Source of the DNA: Butyrivibrio proteoclasticus P6B7
Lineage (GTDB): Bacteria; Bacillota; Clostridia; Lachnospirales; Lachnospiraceae
Assembly (NCBI RefSeq): GCF_000622085.1
Contig: NZ_JHWL01000027.1
Coordinates: 1-61,015 of the forward strand
Length of the DNA stretch: 61,015 nucleotides
Direction of reading: 5' to 3'
A program made the translations under genes and the position numbers. Of the stretch, positions 26,579 through 40,634 are shown in pieces (position 1 is the first letter of the stretch; each line of letters begins with the position of its first letter). The notes beneath the pieces were generated by a model that did no database searches, was not told where the DNA came from, and saw only the letters and a list, made by a program, of their open reading frames with translations.

Positions 26579-26835
26579 ACCACCACTCCTCCAATCATGA
26601 AATCTATAAACTGGATAATATATGAAACTCCCTGGAACAAGCCATCATCCCCATGGCCTATTCTGACAACTTACCTCCTATCATATATGTTTTCAGTAAA
26701 AAAATAAATGATATATCTTATTTCTGTCTGTAATCTTCATATGTTTGTCAAAAGGTCGATCACTGTTGTTTGTATCTCTCCAACCAAGTTCAATGTGGTG
26801 CCAGTGAGATTTATTACCATACAGATTAAACAAGA

Positions 26836-27014
26836 GGCGCTGGCCCGAGGCTTCCAAAAGCGAGCATTTGCACGAGCCGATGAGTTGGACAATGAAAAAA
26901 ACAGATAACGGTCGATTGTCCCGAGTACAACGAGATGAGACCGTTATCTGTTTTTGAATTGATCCAAGTCACGACGAGGAAACGTGAGCTTTTGGAAGCC
27001 TCGGGGCCAGCGCC
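26836..27014. repeat. Nested inverted-repeat element with terminator core
   Basis: Two nested palindromes occur here. The outer arms (26836-26861 and 26988-27014, each about 26 bp, differing by one base: GGCGCTGGCCCGAGGCTTCC and its complement) enclose an inner pair (26897-26913 and 26939-26955, 17 bp perfect) built on ACAGATAACGGTC. The inner hairpin has T-runs on both strands and is the likely terminator of lacZ. The rest of the 440-bp gap upstream to 26578 holds no gene I can support. Confidence 0.75.
26897..26955 (-). terminator. Terminator downstream of lacZ (inner hairpin)
   Basis: A 17-bp perfect stem (AAAAACAGATAACGGTC and its complement) with a 25-base loop, with seven T residues after it on the minus strand. 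It may work in both directions. Confidence 0.65.
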
Positions 27015-27020
27015 CCTTAT

Positions 27021-27091
27021 TTAATCGTCCGGTACCATAACCTTCCGGATAGCCACGTAAACTTCCGGTACCATAACCTTCCGCGTAGCCA

Positions 27092-27092
<1 letters not shown>
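27021..27092 (-). CDS. Possible micro-ORF of 23 codons overlapping the lacZ stop
   Basis: The ATG overlaps the lacZ stop codon (TAATG). The frame reads MATRKVMVPEVYVAIRKVMVPDD then stop. It contains a tandem repeat of 36 bp, exactly 12 codons, so the heptapeptide RKVMVPE/D occurs twice in frame. Coupled translation is possible from the overlap. It resembles nothing I know and may be a chance frame in a repeat; low confidence. Confidence 0.25.
27028..27083. repeat. 36-bp tandem direct repeat after lacZ
   Basis: TCCGGTACCATAACCTTCCG occurs at 27028-27047 and again at 27064-27083, with the bases between also similar, giving two copies at a 36-bp period. It contains the palindrome CCGGTACC-like GGTACC in each copy. 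Confidence 0.75.
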
Positions 27093-32762
<5,670 letters not shown>

Positions 32763-32838
32763 AATTGACTTTCAATATGTATAATAGTAATATTTTGTTA
32801 ATACAATTCTGGCGTTTTTATCCTGAAAGGCGGTCAAT

Positions 32839-33336
32839 ATGGAACATCCAACTTTGTATCGCAAACGCTTTATCCCAAATGAATGCATCGCATTAAAGGA
32901 CGATATCTTTCTTGAGTATTCGTCTTCAAGGTTCATGACAAGATGGAACACTATCAGGACTAAATCTCTTTTTACCAACGGATATACCTACTATTACTTG
33001 GATCGCGGCTACCGTGTAAGCAAATTCCTGGATGATAACGGCAATCTCGTGTACTGGTACTTCGATATTATCACCCACGAATTCGATAATGAGAATAATT
33101 CTCTCTATATAATCGACCTGCTGGCCGATGTTGTCATTATGCCAGACGGCTCCCTTAGAGTCGTTGATCTTGATGAGCTCTCTGAAGCCTTTGAAACAAG
33201 GCTCATTGACGAAGCTCTTCTTAAAAAGAGCCTGCTCTCACTGAACAAGCTCCTTACTTCAATTTATGCTGATGGCTACGAGCCACTTGTGGCACCGATT
33301 GAGGATTATATTAAAAATCACCCTGACAATCAGTAG
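32839..33336 (+). CDS. DUF402-domain protein
   Basis: This protein has 165 residues. It has the DUF402 pattern: KFLDDNGNLVYWYFDIITHEF, YIIDLLADVVIMPDGSLRVVDLDELSEAF. DUF402 proteins of this branch are thought to be nucleoside phosphatase-like or RNA-associated; the role in this organism is not known. It is convergent with the downstream SleB-type gene, whose stop overlaps it by 7 bp, so there is no terminator between them. Confidence 0.85.
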   Translation: MEHPTLYRKRFIPNECIALKDDIFLEYSSSRFMTRWNTIRTKSLFTNGYTYYYLDRGYRVSKFLDDNGNLVYWYFDIITHEFDNENNSLYIIDLLADVVIMPDGSLRVVDLDELSEAFETRLIDEALLKKSLLSLNKLLTSIYADGYEPLVAPIEDYIKNHPDNQ

Positions 33337-34538
33337 AATACATGTCCTCCGATGTTAATTCCGGATAATCCAGGCACCGGAGTTCTGAAATATACACAGT
33401 TTCCAACATTTGAATAACCGCTCATTGCTTCATCAGCCGCTTGGTAACAGGCGGCTGTTGCTTTGCTGTCTGCAAGAGCAAGGGCAAGTCTTCCGCTGGC
33501 AACTGGTGAAAACTGCTTATTCTGATAGATTACACCAACAACTGTATCTGGATAAACAGAGCTAAGCACTCTGTTGATAACTACTGCGCCAACTGCCACC
33601 TTACCTTCATAAGGCTCACCACCGGCTTCACAATAGATCAGATTAGCTAAAAGATATCTATCTCCATCCGCGAAGGTTACTTCAGAAATATCTCTCCAGG
33701 TGGACTGGGCTGCAAGCTTAGACAGTCTCATCTCTTCTGCAAGCTTAGCCTCCAAAACCTTGATGTCTTCTTCCTGAGCTTTGATCTGAGCCTCCAAAGC
33801 CTCTGCCTTGGCCTCCGCATCAGAAATATCATTGGCATACTGGTTAATAGAGCCTGTTGTCTGGCTTACCAGTCCTGAAACCCTACTCTGTTCTGCCTGA
33901 GCCTTAACCTTGTACTCATCAAGCTGCGCCAGCTCTTCCTCTAAAAGAGCTTCCTTCTCTTCAACAGCCTTACGGGTATCCATATACTCCTGGAACTTCT
34001 TCTTATCGTAGGCGCTAAGCTGCTCCACATAGTCATTGTGATTAAGGAAATCCGCAAAGCTTGTGGCTCCAAGAAGCATCTCCAGGATCATAAAGTTCTG
34101 TTTCTCATAGATAAACTGAACTCTCTTCTTCATGGATTCGTACTGAGTTGCCTCTTTTTCCCTGGCAGCCTCAAGCTCAGCTGTTGTATTCTCAATCTCA
34201 ACCTGCTTATTGTCTATCTGTTCCTCAAGGTCTGCAATGTTGTCACTAACTTCAGTGAGCTGAGTATTCAGGTTGTTGAGCTGTCCCTGAAGAGAATCCT
34301 TCTCTTCGTTCATCTCAGCAATATCATCCTTGGTATCATCAAGCTCTTGCTCTGACTGCTGTTTAGCCTCTTTAGCCTCTTCGAGCTGCTGCTTAGTTGA
34401 CTCTGTTGCCTTAGAAACCGTAGGAATAGACACAAAGCCCATGACTATAATTACAATTATAGCCACAAGCCTCATGAAATAACTTCTATTTAGTTTGGAA
34501 ATAAAAGAAAATAGACCCCTAAACCCGCTTTTTTTCAT
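33330..34538 (-). CDS. Coiled-coil peptidoglycan hydrolase with SleB-type domain
   Basis: The preferred start is ATG 34538 (402 residues); a GTG two codons earlier, at 34544, is also possible. A hydrophobic segment (VAIIVIIVMGFVSIPTVSKA, about 25-45) is a signal peptide or anchor. A PcsB/CwlO-like coiled coil follows (about 48-255; QQLEEAKEAKQQSEQELDD ...), then a C-terminal SleB cell-wall hydrolase domain (about 285-402; LANLIYCEAGGEPYEGKVAVGAVVINR, with the catalytic-type Glu). SleB domains cut cortex or wall peptidoglycan. The coiled coil would restrain or localise the hydrolase, as in PcsB. It is the last gene of the GH18-tsaC-rpiB-upp operon, 9 bp after the deaminase stop. Confidence 0.88.
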   Translation of the reverse strand: MKKSGFRGLFSFISKLNRSYFMRLVAIIVIIVMGFVSIPTVSKATESTKQQLEEAKEAKQQSEQELDDTKDDIAEMNEEKDSLQGQLNNLNTQLTEVSDNIADLEEQIDNKQVEIENTTAELEAAREKEATQYESMKKRVQFIYEKQNFMILEMLLGATSFADFLNHNDYVEQLSAYDKKKFQEYMDTRKAVEEKEALLEEELAQLDEYKVKAQAEQSRVSGLVSQTTGSINQYANDISDAEAKAEALEAQIKAQEEDIKVLEAKLAEEMRLSKLAAQSTWRDISEVTFADGDRYLLANLIYCEAGGEPYEGKVAVGAVVINRVLSSVYPDTVVGVIYQNKQFSPVASGRLALALADSKATAACYQAADEAMSGYSNVGNCVYFRTPVPGLSGINIGGHVFY

Positions 34539-34546
34539 AGACACTC

Positions 34547-35029
34547 TTATATAGTAATTTTTATACTTCTGCCACTTGGCTGATACTGATAGTATCTGAC
34601 TCCCGCTGCATCAAACATCTTCTTGGATGCCTTGGTTGTTGCAGAAGAGCTGTACTTATCACTATCATATACTACTGTGCGGATGCCAGCCTGAATGATG
34701 GCCTTCGCACACTCATTACAAGGGAAAAGAGATACATATATCTTGGAACCAACAAGGCTTCCACCTCTGTAATTGAGTATTGCATTGAGCTCACTATGTG
34801 TAACAAAGGGATATTTGGTGGAAAGTTCATCCTCTCCATCTCTTTCCCAAGGAAACTCCTCATCAGAACAACCCTTAGGAAATCCGTTGTAACCCATAGA
34901 CAGGATATTATTATCCTCACTTACAATACAACTTCCGACCTGTGTGTTAGGATCCTTGGATCTCATGGCAGCCAGCTTGGCTACGCCCATGAAGTATTCA
35001 TCCCAGGTTATATAATCGTCTCTTTTCAT
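34547..35029 (-). CDS. Deoxycytidylate/cytidine deaminase family protein
   Basis: This is a zinc deaminase of 160 residues. The HSELNAILN (H-x-E) and SLFPCNECAKAI (P-C-x-x-C) motifs bind zinc and carry out hydrolytic deamination. It is closest in style to ComEB/dCMP deaminase, which makes dUMP for thymidylate synthesis. It sits between upp and the SleB-type gene, matching a pyrimidine salvage context, and starts 14 bp after the upp stop with a GGAGGGGG site. Confidence 0.9.
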   Translation of the reverse strand: MKRDDYITWDEYFMGVAKLAAMRSKDPNTQVGSCIVSEDNNILSMGYNGFPKGCSDEEFPWERDGEDELSTKYPFVTHSELNAILNYRGGSLVGSKIYVSLFPCNECAKAIIQAGIRTVVYDSDKYSSSATTKASKKMFDAAGVRYYQYQPSGRSIKITI

Positions 35030-35043
35030 TCCCCCTCCATATC

Positions 35044-35673
35044 TTACTTGGTTCCGAAAATTCTGTCTCCAGCATCTCCAAGACCAGGAACAATGTATCC
35101 GTGCTCGTTGAGCTTCTCATCCAGTGATCCTACATATACATCAACATCTGGATGTGCATCCTGCATAGCCTTAAGTCCTTCAGGAGCTGCGATAATGCAC
35201 ATAAAGTGGATATGACGGCATCCTCTGTCCTTAAGCATCTGAATTGCTGCAACTGATGATCCACCTGTAGCAAGCATAGGATCAACTACGAAGATTTCTC
35301 TCTCAGCTACGTCTGCTGGCATCTTGCAGTAATACTCTACTGGCTTTAATGTCTCAGGATCTCTGTAAAGACCAATGTGACCAACCTTAGCAGCTGGAAT
35401 AAGTGCAAGCATACCATCAACCATGCCAAGACCTGCTCTAAGAATAGGAACAACGCAAAGCTTTCTACCCTTAAGCTCCTTAACTGTTGTTCTGCAGATA
35501 GGTGTGTCGATCTCAACATCCTGAAGTTGAAGACCTCTTGTTGCCTCATAGCAGATAAGCATAGCGATCTCGCTGATAGTCTGTCTGAAATCCTTTGTAC
35601 CTGTGTCTGTCCTTCTAATATAACCAATCTTGTGCTGAATCAGTGGATGATCCATAATTACAACTTTTCCCAT
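35044..35673 (-). CDS. upp: Uracil phosphoribosyltransferase
   Basis: This protein has 209 residues, a full-length Upp. It converts uracil and PRPP to UMP. Motifs: [18 protein letters not shown] at the N-terminus, [15 protein letters not shown], and the PRPP/uracil site [14 protein letters not shown] and [17 protein letters not shown]. An AGGAGG ribosome binding site is present. It is next to rpiB, the order known from the ywlF-glyA-upp region of Bacillus. Confidence 0.97.
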   Translation of the reverse strand: MGKVVIMDHPLIQHKIGYIRRTDTGTKDFRQTISEIAMLICYEATRGLQLQDVEIDTPICRTTVKELKGRKLCVVPILRAGLGMVDGMLALIPAAKVGHIGLYRDPETLKPVEYYCKMPADVAEREIFVVDPMLATGGSSVAAIQMLKDRGCRHIHFMCIIAAPEGLKAMQDAHPDVDVYVGSLDEKLNEHGYIVPGLGDAGDRIFGTK

Positions 35674-35725
35674 ATTGTCCTCCTATATATTATTGATTTT
35701 CTCAATCATTAAGCTCTAGCTCTGA

Positions 35726-36163
35726 TCACTCTTCTATCTGAGCAATCTTAGAAATTCTGCGTGCGTGCTTCTCAAGTCCAGAAAACTCTGTGTCAAGGAA
35801 TGTATCCACAATCTCAAGGGCCTGAAGCTCTCCAACAAATCCGCCGCCTAATGCGATCATGTTAGCGTCGTTGTGCTCTCTTGTAAGACGAGCTGATGTT
35901 GTCTCTGAGCAAAGTGCACATCTGATGCCCTTTACCTTGTTAGCAACTATAGAAATACCGATTCCTGTAGTACAAACTACAATTCCCTTCTCGCACTCGC
36001 CCTTAGAAACAGCCTCTGCTGCCTGTCTGCCAAAGTCCGGATAATCGCAGGAATTCTTGTCATATGTACCGAAGTCCTTGTATTCAAGCTTCCTTTCGTC
36101 AAGATGTCTTTTTATGGCCTGCATAAGATCATATCCGCCATGGTCACATCCAAGTGCTATCAT
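35726..36163 (-). CDS. rpiB: Ribose-5-phosphate isomerase B
   Basis: This protein has 145 residues. It interconverts ribose-5-phosphate and ribulose-5-phosphate. Signature: MIALGCDHGGYDLMQAIKRHL, DFGRQAAEAVSKGECEKGIVVCTTGIGISIVANKVKGIR (with the catalytic Cys in V-C-T-T-G), and HNDANMIALGGGFVG. It sits 53 bp before upp, in a pentose-phosphate/pyrimidine operon. Confidence 0.95.
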   Translation of the reverse strand: MIALGCDHGGYDLMQAIKRHLDERKLEYKDFGTYDKNSCDYPDFGRQAAEAVSKGECEKGIVVCTTGIGISIVANKVKGIRCALCSETTSARLTREHNDANMIALGGGFVGELQALEIVDTFLDTEFSGLEKHARRISKIAQIEE

Positions 36164-36253
36164 TATTATTTCCTCTCGATCTGATTTTTTATGTATTAGG
36201 ATCTGTAAAAAGAACTATGAAAAAAATCCTATCACCTTATATAATACCGCATT

Positions 36254-37312
36254 TTACAAGATTTTAACATTGTGTCCTGCAGCTTTTAGGAGCCTGTTCA
36301 TAATGGCCTGACCAATACCACTGTCATCAAAAGACTCAGAGAACATAACATCCACGTTCTCATCGTCAAACTCTCTAAGAACCTTGAAAAGTTCATGGGC
36401 AATTGTCTTTTCATCAAGCCTGTTTCCAACACTTTTAACTATATCAGCTCTGTAATGCTCCTTAGACTCATCTGTGCCGATTACTCCAGTTCTTTTACCA
36501 AGAGCCTTGGCTGCGGCTGTCTCCTTATTGATGTATTCAACAACCTCTTTTTCTGAGCCCTGAACTATGGTGAGCTGACCCTTTGGTGCATAGTGTCTGT
36601 ACTTCATTCCAGGAGCCTTAGGCTTCTGAGTTGAAGAGCTGTCAATAATAGTCTTATCTATGGTAACTTCTCCCAGGACTTCTTTTAACATATCAAGGGT
36701 AATATATCCTGGTCTGAGTATCATAGGAACATCTGATGTAAGGTCTACAATGGTTGACTCAAGGCCAATTCCCACCTGTCCTCCATCAATTATCATCTCA
36801 ATCTTGCCAGAAAGATCTTCCACACAGAATTTAGCTACTGTAGGGCTTGGTCTTCCTGATGTGTTGGCACTAGGTGCCGCAATATATCCACCTGATTCCC
36901 TGATAAGTCCAAGGGCAATCTGGTTATTAGGCATTCTGATGGCCACTGTATCAAGGCCACCGGTGGTTTCATAAGGAACCTTGTCGTTCTTCTCCAGAAT
37001 CATGGTAAGAGGGCCTGGCCAAAAGGCGTCTGCCAGCTTGCGAGCGCTGTCTGGTACCTCTTTTACAATCTTACTAAGATCATCCATGTTGGCCACATGA
37101 ACTATAAGAGGATTATCGGAAGGTCTTCCCTTGGCAGCATATATCTTCTTGGAGGACTCTGGATTAAGAGCATCTCCGCCAAGGCCATAAACTGTCTCTG
37201 TAGGAAAAGCCACAAGACCACCATTTTTGATGATGTCTCCAGCTTCCTTAAGACCTCTTTTTGCCTCCTCATCTATATTCTTTTCTTCAATAACTATAAG
37301 CTTTGTTTCCAC
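36254..37312 (-). CDS. tsaC: L-threonylcarbamoyladenylate synthase, Sua5/YwlC type
   Basis: This protein has 352 residues starting at a GTG (37312) with AAGGA upstream. The N-terminal YrdC domain (about 20-205; GGLVAFPTETVYGLGGDA, KGRPSDNPLIVHV, TGGLDTVAIRMPN) makes threonylcarbamoyl-AMP for the t6A37 tRNA modification. The C-terminal Sua5 domain (about 225-352; KAPGMKYRHYAPKGQL) marks the longer YwlC form. It follows the GH18 gene after 4 bp and precedes rpiB by 90 bp. Confidence 0.95.
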   Translation of the reverse strand: METKLIVIEEKNIDEEAKRGLKEAGDIIKNGGLVAFPTETVYGLGGDALNPESSKKIYAAKGRPSDNPLIVHVANMDDLSKIVKEVPDSARKLADAFWPGPLTMILEKNDKVPYETTGGLDTVAIRMPNNQIALGLIRESGGYIAAPSANTSGRPSPTVAKFCVEDLSGKIEMIIDGGQVGIGLESTIVDLTSDVPMILRPGYITLDMLKEVLGEVTIDKTIIDSSSTQKPKAPGMKYRHYAPKGQLTIVQGSEKEVVEYINKETAAAKALGKRTGVIGTDESKEHYRADIVKSVGNRLDEKTIAHELFKVLREFDDENVDVMFSESFDDSGIGQAIMNRLLKAAGHNVKIL

Positions 37313-37316
37313 TTTT

Positions 37317-39020
37317 TTATCCTTCTACATAAGCGGCTATAACATCCCAGATATCGCTGGTCTCCATTCCAAGGGACCATGCAGCAATTCCGGCAATATT
37401 ATGGTACTGCATTGATGTTATTTTCTGGCTTATTGACTCAGCGTCCTCTACCCAGACCTGATTGAGAGTTCCGTCTGAAGAAGTGAACTCGCCGTAGTAC
37501 TGACCAGCCTCAGCGTCCCATGTAAGCTCAATTCCGTGGTTAGCAATGTACTCCTGCTGAGTCTTCATGCTGACAGCCTCACTTGAAACGCTTCCGTTTG
37601 ATGTGTGCCAGATTCTTGTATAGAAAGGAACAGCATTGATGACCTTAGAGGCGTCAACATCCTCAAGAGCATTGATGATTCCGTTCTCTACATATGATAA
37701 TGAAGCAACTGATCCTGCTTCGTCTGATCCGCCGTAATGTTCATCATATCCCATGATGATGACGTAGTCTGCTACAATTCCCTGCTCCTTAAGATCATAG
37801 TGATCGTTGAAGTTCATAGGGACGTAGTTATCAATAGAAAATACCAGGCCGTTCTTCCTGCAGGCAATGGAAAGCTCTCTTACAAACTCAATGTAAGACT
37901 GACCATCACTTGTGGCGATCATCTCAAAGTCAAGGTTAACGCCATCTGCTCCGCAGCCTGTTGTCTCAGAAATAATGCCCTCAATAAGCTTAGCTCTGCT
38001 GGCTGCATGAGAAATAACCTCAGAAGTAGATACATCATCAGGACCTGTAAAGTTATCCACAAGGACCCAAACCTCAATTCCTCTGTCATGAGCAGCATTT
38101 ACATAGGAAGTCTGCGCAAAGCTTCTTACATCTCCCTCATTAGAAGCGATTGTAAGCCATGTTGGGCTAATTACGTTAAGGCTCTTTGCACCATCTACAT
38201 AAGAAGCAAATGTATCATTTCCTGCTGCAGAAGCCACATTGTGGAATCCAAGGTTAATCTTGTGATCTCTTGAAATTGAGGTGTATTCCTCCTCCACATA
38301 ATCTGTTACAGGGATTGGGCTTTCTGACTTAACTTCTGAAAGTCTCTTATTCTCTACATATCCGATATATGAATCAGGGCTCTTAACCTTACTCCAGTTC
38401 TCCATTGTTTCAAGAACTACTACCTTATCACCCTTATTAAGGTCAACAAGGATCTCGCTCTTTACGCCGCCTCTGATTCTAAGCTTGGTATCTTTTTTGA
38501 CAGTGGCAACATCTCTGTCTTCCCAGGATGTTGTCAGTTGAAGATGGTTATGATCGGTAAAACCTTCATAACTAAAGTTGGTATATTTTTTTACATAATC
38601 AAGGGCAACATAGAGGACATCGTCTACTCTTCTGGCGATAACGTACTGTTCTGTTCCGCTGCCGCCATCTGTGTCATACCAGTTGCCTGTATCCACGTCA
38701 GCTGTGATGATCTTGCTGGCTGTGGTATAGATGAGAGTATTGTCATTCTCTCCATTATAGAATCTTGCATTCAGGTACTTCTGCACTGATGCGAAGTCCA
38801 TATAATAAAATCCATCAAGCAAAAGAGCTCTCTCTTCAATCCTTTCATCTCCAAGGATAATAGCCACATCACTATCTGAAGTAATGTCGAAATAGCTATC
38901 AAGATCTACTCTCTCACTTGTGTAGGAGAAATGCTGCTTATAAAGGTCATAACCATAAATTCCTCCAATAATAAAAATAAGGGCGATTATAATAATCGCC
39001 GGAATCACCTTTTTCTTCAT
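37317..39020 (-). CDS. GH18-domain wall-associated protein with SH3
   Basis: This protein has 567 residues and an N-terminal anchor (VIPAIIIIALIFIIGGIYGYDL, about 4-25). Next comes a copper-amine-oxidase-like N-terminal-type domain (about 45-155; LLDGFYYMDFASVQKYL). A bacterial SH3 domain follows (about 170-225; KLRIRGGVKSEI ... VVVLETMENWSKVKSPDSYIGYVENK), then a GH18 TIM barrel (about 255-560). The DxxDxE-like motif GVNLDFEMI is near 354 with the acid Glu. Relatives are YaaH/YkvQ-type spore and wall hydrolases acting on N-acetylglucosamine linkages. It is the first gene of the operon. Confidence 0.9.
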   Translation of the reverse strand: MKKKVIPAIIIIALIFIIGGIYGYDLYKQHFSYTSERVDLDSYFDITSDSDVAIILGDERIEERALLLDGFYYMDFASVQKYLNARFYNGENDNTLIYTTASKIITADVDTGNWYDTDGGSGTEQYVIARRVDDVLYVALDYVKKYTNFSYEGFTDHNHLQLTTSWEDRDVATVKKDTKLRIRGGVKSEILVDLNKGDKVVVLETMENWSKVKSPDSYIGYVENKRLSEVKSESPIPVTDYVEEEYTSISRDHKINLGFHNVASAAGNDTFASYVDGAKSLNVISPTWLTIASNEGDVRSFAQTSYVNAAHDRGIEVWVLVDNFTGPDDVSTSEVISHAASRAKLIEGIISETTGCGADGVNLDFEMIATSDGQSYIEFVRELSIACRKNGLVFSIDNYVPMNFNDHYDLKEQGIVADYVIIMGYDEHYGGSDEAGSVASLSYVENGIINALEDVDASKVINAVPFYTRIWHTSNGSVSSEAVSMKTQQEYIANHGIELTWDAEAGQYYGEFTSSDGTLNQVWVEDAESISQKITSMQYHNIAGIAAWSLGMETSDIWDVIAAYVEG

Positions 39021-39698
39021 GTTCTAGCTCCTTTACAATCGCCCTATATTATAACAAACTATTTAAGTTACGTCATTATGAAAGTAGACAGTAAATAAGT
39101 ATTTATGTGTACGTATGGCGGGGTCCAATAACACTTATTAAAAGTTGACTTATTTTACTTATCTTTTCTTTCATAAGAACGGATCATTTCGGGGACCAAA
39201 AGGATATAAATGATAAATTCCTATACAGACTTTTCCCTGAAAAAATCTCGTATTGACGTATTTTAATTTTTGAGATGCCATAGCCAAATCCTAATGGTTT
39301 GGCGCTAAAGAATTGCACCAAATATGGTATAATAGTATCAGGAAAGATACTAATATTTGTCTACGCAATGTTGTTGTTTGATAAAAATAAAATCGGGGAA
39401 TAAATTTCGAAACTATCTGTAAGACATCCTGACAAAATCATTTATCAGGAAAAATGAAATAGTAGAAATGTTAAATTATCCCGGCAAAGCCTCCTTTCCG
39501 GATTGTAATCTCGGCTCGAGGCATCTCACAAAAACAATAATATCATTAAATTCTTAAGATTTACCGTCGAAATTTCTTAAGATTTTATGTAGACGCAAAA
39601 TTTTTTAAGCTTTTTGTCTAAATATGTCGATACAACTATTGACATAGACTGACTATTAACTTAGTATCTATGTATTCCAAAGTCAGGAGGTGAGCATC
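39021..39698. other. 678-bp gene-free region between the divergent GH18 and mecA genes
   Basis: No supported CDS lies here. It contains a promoter-like extended -10 ATGG-TATAAT (39328-39333), a perfect 7-bp hairpin TAGTATC/GATACTA (39333-39352), a TCCTGA...TCAGGA hairpin near 39430-39455, a repeated TTCTTAAGATTT (near 39553 and 39576) and the mecA promoter (39639-39667). The sequence from 39355 to 39600 could be a structured RNA. GTCTAC (around 39359) can pair with GTAGAC (around 39591), closing about 235 nt. I do not recognise a known riboswitch or RNA family. Confidence 0.5.
39639..39667 (+). promoter_or_regulatory. Promoter of mecA
   Basis: A perfect -35 TTGACA (39639-39644), a 17-bp spacer and TAGTAT (39662-39667) as -10 lie 31 bp before the ATG, so the leader is short. 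The ribosome binding site AGGAGG is at 39685-39690. Confidence 0.75.
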
Positions 39699-40505
39699 AT
39701 GAAGATTGAAAAAGTCAATGATCACCAAATTAGATGTACACTTACCAAAGATGACCTTGCGAAACGCGACCTTAAGATTTCAGAGCTTGCATATGGCACT
39801 GATAAGGCTAAAGAGCTTTTTCAGGACATGATGCAACAGGCTAATTTAGAATATGGTTTTGATGCAGAGGATACTCCTCTTATGATCGAGGCAATCCCCA
39901 TCAATTCAGAATGTATCGTTCTGGTAATTACCAAAGTCGATGATCCTGAAGAGTTGGATACAAGATTTTCCAATTTTGCTCCTTCTGTTCATGAAGAAGA
40001 TGAAGAGGATGAATACGACGAAGACTACGATGACGATGAGTTGGATGAGGAAGACGAGGAAGAGGATGTAATGAGTCTTTTCAAGAGACTCCAGCACAGC
40101 AATATGTCAGACTTTTTAGATAATTCTCTGTCAGATTCAGCATCTTCCAAGGATGCCAAGAAACTTAAGGAAAAGACTTCTAGCACTCGCAAGAAGGAAC
40201 AACCAAGCAGAAAGGGTTCCAGAATCTTTTCATTTGATTCCTTACATGAAGTAACTAGATTCGCTGCGATTGTTAGCAGGAAATTCAATGGTATAAATAC
40301 TCTTTATAAGAATGAAGTAAGTAACAAGTTCTATCTCATTCTTCATCAGGGTGATCTGGATAACAATGTGTTTGCCAATATCTGTTCTTTACTTACAGAG
40401 TATGGCAAGACCGAGATTGGTAGTACAGCTGATGAGCAGTATCTTAGAGAGCACTACACAGTAGTTATTTCTGAGAACGCAGTTCAGACACTATCTAAGA
40501 TCTGA
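39699..40505 (+). CDS. mecA: MecA-like adaptor protein of the ClpC protease
   Basis: This protein has 268 residues from ATG 39699, set by AGGAGG 8 bp upstream; the GTG at 39690 inside the ribosome binding site is unlikely. The N-terminal substrate-binding domain (about 1-90; MKIEKVNDHQIRCTLTKDDL) is followed by an unusually acidic linker with runs of Asp/Glu (about 100-130) and a Lys/Ser-rich stretch. The C-terminal ClpC-binding domain spans about 175-268 (FSFDSLHEVTRFAAIVSRKFNG). MecA hands substrates such as ComK in Bacillus to ClpCP. It is a single-gene unit with its own terminator. Confidence 0.88.
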   Translation: MKIEKVNDHQIRCTLTKDDLAKRDLKISELAYGTDKAKELFQDMMQQANLEYGFDAEDTPLMIEAIPINSECIVLVITKVDDPEELDTRFSNFAPSVHEEDEEDEYDEDYDDDELDEEDEEEDVMSLFKRLQHSNMSDFLDNSLSDSASSKDAKKLKEKTSSTRKKEQPSRKGSRIFSFDSLHEVTRFAAIVSRKFNGINTLYKNEVSNKFYLILHQGDLDNNVFANICSLLTEYGKTEIGSTADEQYLREHYTVVISENAVQTLSKI

Positions 40506-40519
40506 GGCAAATTTAAATT

Positions 40520-40546
40520 GGCAGTGGCTCCTATGAGTCCACTGCC
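40520..40546 (+). terminator. Rho-independent terminator after mecA
   Basis: GGCAGTGG and TCCACTGCC form a stem with the loop CTCCTATGAG region, followed by TTTTTAT. It lies 14 bp past the mecA stop. Confidence 0.85.
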
Positions 40547-40587
40547 TTTTTATATGCTTAATTCATAGTTCTTTTGCCAAAAAGAAA

Positions 40588-40613
40588 AGGGCCGGTTCTT
40601 ACGAACCGACCCT
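40588..40613 (-). terminator. Rho-independent terminator after nifJ
   Basis: AGGGTCGGTTC, loop GTAA, GAACCGGCCCT on the minus strand, followed by TTTTCTTTTT. It lies 21 bp past the nifJ stop. Confidence 0.88.
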
Positions 40614-40634
40614 CTTATTATTTAAGCCACGAGA

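Noticed and set aside
26706..26835. Minus-strand frame of about 42 codons (LYGNKSHWHHIELGW...)
   Set aside because: It looks somewhat protein-like but has no credible start codon or ribosome binding site and runs into the palindromic element; a gene remnant cannot be shown.
26708..26908. Plus-strand 66-codon frame
   Set aside because: It runs through the palindromic element, has no ribosome binding site and shows no protein similarity.
27028..27083. CRISPR-like direct repeat
   Set aside because: Only two tandem copies with no spacer structure and no cas genes in the window.
39313..39333. TTGCAC as -35 for the TATAAT at 39328
   Set aside because: The spacing is only 9 bp; only the extended -10 is credible.
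39470..39520. c-di-GMP (GEMM-I) riboswitch, because of a GCAAAGCCTCC stretch
   Set aside because: Only this short block matches; the other conserved segments, such as the second helix and tetraloop receptor, are missing.
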